This document shows positions 62,142-64,000 of a stretch of DNA of 64,000 bases, piece after piece (positions within the stretch are counted from its first letter, which is position 1; each line of letters opens with the position of its first letter). Location of the stretch: the NCBI RefSeq assembly GCF_900105065.1, contig NZ_LT629749.1:558001-622000 (forward strand), in the 5' to 3' direction. A program made the position numbers and the translations under genes. The stretch comes from Friedmanniella luteola (GTDB taxonomy: Bacteria; Actinomycetota; Actinomycetes; Propionibacteriales; Propionibacteriaceae). The notes beneath the pieces are model-generated. The model made no database searches. It saw only the letters and a list, made by a program, of their open reading frames with translations, and had not been told where the DNA came from.

Positions 62142-63056
62142 ATGCTGGTCGGTGTCGACTGGGGCGGGACCAAGATCGAGGTCGTCGCCCTCGGCGAGGC
62201 CGGCGCGGAGCTGGCCCGCGTCCGCGTCGCCACCCCCCGCTCGGACTACGACGGCTGCCTGGCCCTGATCGCGTCCCTGGTCGGCCAGGTGGAGTCGACC
62301 ACCGGCCGGACGGGGACGGTCGGCGTCGGGCTGCCCGGCAGCCTGGACCCGCGGACCGGCCTGGCCAAGGGGGCCAGCTCCACCTGGCTGAACGGCCGTC
62401 CGGTGGAGTCCGACCTCGAGCGCGTCCTCGACCGGCCCGTGCGGACGTCCAACGACGCCGACTGCTTCGCCGTCTCCGAAGCCGTCGACGGGTCCGGGGC
62501 CGGGTACCGGGTGGTGCTCGGGGTCATCATCGGCACCGGGACCGGGGCGGGCATCGCCATCGACGGGCGGGCCCACCACGGGCCGAACAACAGCGCGGCC
62601 GAGTACGGCCACAACCAGCTGCCGCGTCCCGACGTCAGCGAGATCCCCGGCCCGGCCTGCTACTGCGGCCGGCACGGCTGCGTCGAGCGGTGGGTGTCGG
62701 GGCCGTCCTTCGCCCGCGACTACCACCAGCACGCCAGCGTCGACCTGATCGACCCGCCCCGGCTGAGCGCCAAGGAGATCCTCGAGCAGGTCCGGTCCGG
62801 GAACCGGCTGGCCCAGCTGGTCTGGGACCGCTACCTCGACCGGCTCGCGCGGGGTCTGTCCATCGTCGTGAACACCCTCGACCCCGACGTCATCGTGCTG
62901 GGCGGCGGCATGTCGAACATCCCCGAGCTGTACACCGGGCTGCCGGCCCGGGTGGCCGGAGCCACCTTCTCGCCCTGCTTCTACACCCCGATCGTGCCCG
63001 CCACCCACGGTGACTCCAGCGGCGTCCGGGGCGCGGCGTGGCTCTGGAAGGACTGA
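62142..63056 (+). CDS. ROK-family sugar kinase
   Basis: The protein has 304 aa from ATG 62142, supported by GGAGGA upstream; in-frame GTGs at 62112 and 62121 are alternatives. The ATP motif VGVDWGGTKIEV, sugar motif SNDADCFAVSEA, IIGTGTGAGI, the zinc finger CYCGRHGCVERW and LGGGMSN are complete. The NNSAAEYGH segment fits fructokinase/mannokinase-type ROK enzymes. It phosphorylates a hexose, and its neighbour is an inositol-monophosphatase-family enzyme two bases downstream, in operon. Confidence 0.9.
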   Translation: MLVGVDWGGTKIEVVALGEAGAELARVRVATPRSDYDGCLALIASLVGQVESTTGRTGTVGVGLPGSLDPRTGLAKGASSTWLNGRPVESDLERVLDRPVRTSNDADCFAVSEAVDGSGAGYRVVLGVIIGTGTGAGIAIDGRAHHGPNNSAAEYGHNQLPRPDVSEIPGPACYCGRHGCVERWVSGPSFARDYHQHASVDLIDPPRLSAKEILEQVRSGNRLAQLVWDRYLDRLARGLSIVVNTLDPDVIVLGGGMSNIPELYTGLPARVAGATFSPCFYTPIVPATHGDSSGVRGAAWLWKD

Positions 63057-63057
63057 C

Positions 63058-63852
63058 GTGCACGACGACGACCTGACCCGGCTGGCGTTCGCGACCGAGC
63101 TGATCCGCGAGGCCGGCACGGTGGCCCTCGGCTACTTCGGCCGCCTCTCCACCCTCACCGTCAACAGCAAGGGGGTGCAGGACGTCGTCTCCGAGGCCGA
63201 TGTCGCGGTGGAGAACCACCTCAAGGGCCGCCTGGCCGACCGGTTCCCGACCGATGCGTTCCTCGGCGAGGAGACCGGCCACGCGGACTTCCCGGGCAGC
63301 ACCGGCATCTGGGTGGTCGACCCGATCGACGGCACGCAGCCGTTCGTCAGCGGGCTGCCGACCTGGTGCATCTCCATGGCCTACGTCCGCGACGGGGCCG
63401 CGGTGCTGGGGCTGGTGCTCAACCCCGTGGCCGACGAGCTGTTCGCCGGCGGGGACGGCGTCCCCGCCACGCTCAACGGTGACCCGGTGCGGCCGCACCC
63501 GGGTGCCTCGCTCGCGGACGGGCTGACCTACCTCGGCTACTCGCCGCGGGTCGGGCCCGACCAGATCGTCCCGGTGCTGGACCGGCTGCTGCGCGCCGGC
63601 GGCATGTTCGTCCGCAACGGCTCGGGCGCCCTCGGGCTGTGCGACGTCGCCTGCGGGCGGCTGCTCGGCTACGTCGAGCCGCACATCAACAGCTGGGACT
63701 GCCTCGGCGCCGTCGCGGTGCTGCACGCCGCCGGCGCGCGGGTCAGCGACTTCCTGGCCGGCGACGGCCTGCTGCAGGGCAACCCGATCGTCGCCGGGCC
63801 GCCCGCGGTCTACGACGCACTGGTCACCGTGCTGGCGGACGCCCGCCGCTGA
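63058..63852 (+). CDS. Inositol monophosphatase family protein
   Basis: The 264-aa protein starts at GTG 63058, one base after the ROK stop. The metal-binding motifs of the Li-sensitive phosphatase superfamily are intact: FLGEETGH, WVVDPIDGTQPFVSG and NSWDCLGAVAVLHAAG. It dephosphorylates inositol-1-phosphate, histidinol phosphate or a related sugar phosphate. Co-transcription with a sugar kinase hints at a sugar-phosphate substrate. Confidence 0.9.
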   Translation: MHDDDLTRLAFATELIREAGTVALGYFGRLSTLTVNSKGVQDVVSEADVAVENHLKGRLADRFPTDAFLGEETGHADFPGSTGIWVVDPIDGTQPFVSGLPTWCISMAYVRDGAAVLGLVLNPVADELFAGGDGVPATLNGDPVRPHPGASLADGLTYLGYSPRVGPDQIVPVLDRLLRAGGMFVRNGSGALGLCDVACGRLLGYVEPHINSWDCLGAVAVLHAAGARVSDFLAGDGLLQGNPIVAGPPAVYDALVTVLADARR

Positions 63853-63870
63853 GCGGACGCCGCTGAACCA

Positions 63871-63903
63871 GGCGGCGGCCGGCGGCCGGCCGCGGCCGCC
63901 GCC
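63871..63903. terminator. GC-rich hairpin between convergent genes
   Basis: GGCGGCGGCC (63871-63880) pairs with GGCCGCCGCC (63894-63903) in the 55-base gap between the phosphatase and zwf ends. The loop GGCGGCCGGCCGC is itself self-complementary. It may terminate both strands. Confidence 0.7.
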
Positions 63904-63907
63904 CGGC

Positions 63908-64000
63908 TCAGCTGCCGAGCAGCCAGCCGACGTCGCCGGTGAGGGCGTCGGCGGCGGCCGGACCCCAGCTGCCGTCGTCGTAGGGCTGGATCGCGGGGCG
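63908..64000 (-). CDS. zwf: Glucose-6-phosphate dehydrogenase, C-terminal end only
   Basis: Only the last 30 codons are in the window. They read RPAIQPYDDGSWGPAAADAL and end GWLLGS. The GSWGP-x-x-A-DALL-type tail is that of bacterial Zwf. The rest lies to the right. The enzyme oxidises glucose-6-phosphate in the pentose phosphate pathway. Confidence 0.75.
   Translation of the reverse strand, partial: RPAIQPYDDGSWGPAAADALTGDVGWLLGS

Overview
The window is high-GC actinobacterial chromosome. GTG starts, 4-base GTGA/ATGA gene overlaps, leaderless promoters (TANNNT about 6 bases before the start codon), a LexA box, an IdeR/DtxR box and a SAM-I riboswitch all fit. The gene set (DUF4032, DUF3263, Rv2578c-type radical SAM protein, AnmK/MurQ, actinobacterial RecQ, MFS and YceI proteins fused to carboxypeptidase-regulatory-like domains) suggests a soil actinobacterium, possibly Geodermatophilaceae. 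The family name is inference; no rRNA is present to test it.

Left chromosomal arm (1-35268). It starts with a Tat-type amidase cut by the window edge, then a TetR regulator divergent from an acyl-CoA dehydrogenase/SDR/kinase operon, DUF4032, a GNAT and a NUDIX fusion protein. Next come anmK-murQ (cell-wall recycling), an MsiK-type sugar ABC ATPase, a TetR/MFS/YceI/DedA cluster, a transglutaminase-like protein and sdaA. A c-di-GMP module follows: a cellulose-synthase-like glycosyltransferase with PilZ, a GGDEF protein with a degenerate EAL domain, and a convergent GAF-EAL phosphodiesterase. After it lie an SOS-controlled radical SAM gene, a TetR/NAD-epimerase pair with two clear operators, an iron-regulated siderophore-binding lipoprotein, a thioredoxin-reductase-like flavoprotein, and a DUF4062-STAND ATPase whose stop codon lies in an attachment site.

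Integrated element (35269-49284). A 44-bp perfect direct repeat made of the 3' part of tRNA-Thr(TGT) bounds a roughly 14-kb element of the actinomycete integrative-and-conjugative type. Its right half holds the core genes FtsK-like tra, a HUH replication initiator, xis and a tyrosine integrase. Its left half is lower-GC cargo: a DUF7662-like protein, a Phd/RelE toxin-antitoxin pair coupled to an unknown 520-aa gene, a LuxR-type pseudo-response regulator, and a two-gene unit of a SLATT (DUF4231) membrane protein with a TIR-STAND-TPR protein. Several neighbours are decaying: an XRE regulator with a C23 tract, a DUF3427/DUF3883 gene with an internal TAG, and the tra gene with an internal TAG. The SLATT/TIR-STAND unit is the best candidate for an undescribed defence system.

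Right arm (49285-64000). This is ordinary chromosome: a PAP2 protein, a Gfo/manA/membrane-protein operon, DUF3263, and a SAM-riboswitch-controlled threonine-synthase-like gene coupled to a MoaD/ThiS carrier. The latter pair is more plausibly sulfur-carrier-dependent homocysteine synthesis than threonine synthesis. Then come a GAP/TetR pair, a WYL regulator with its target, RecQ, a ROK kinase, an inositol monophosphatase family protein, and the C-terminus of glucose-6-phosphate dehydrogenase at the edge.
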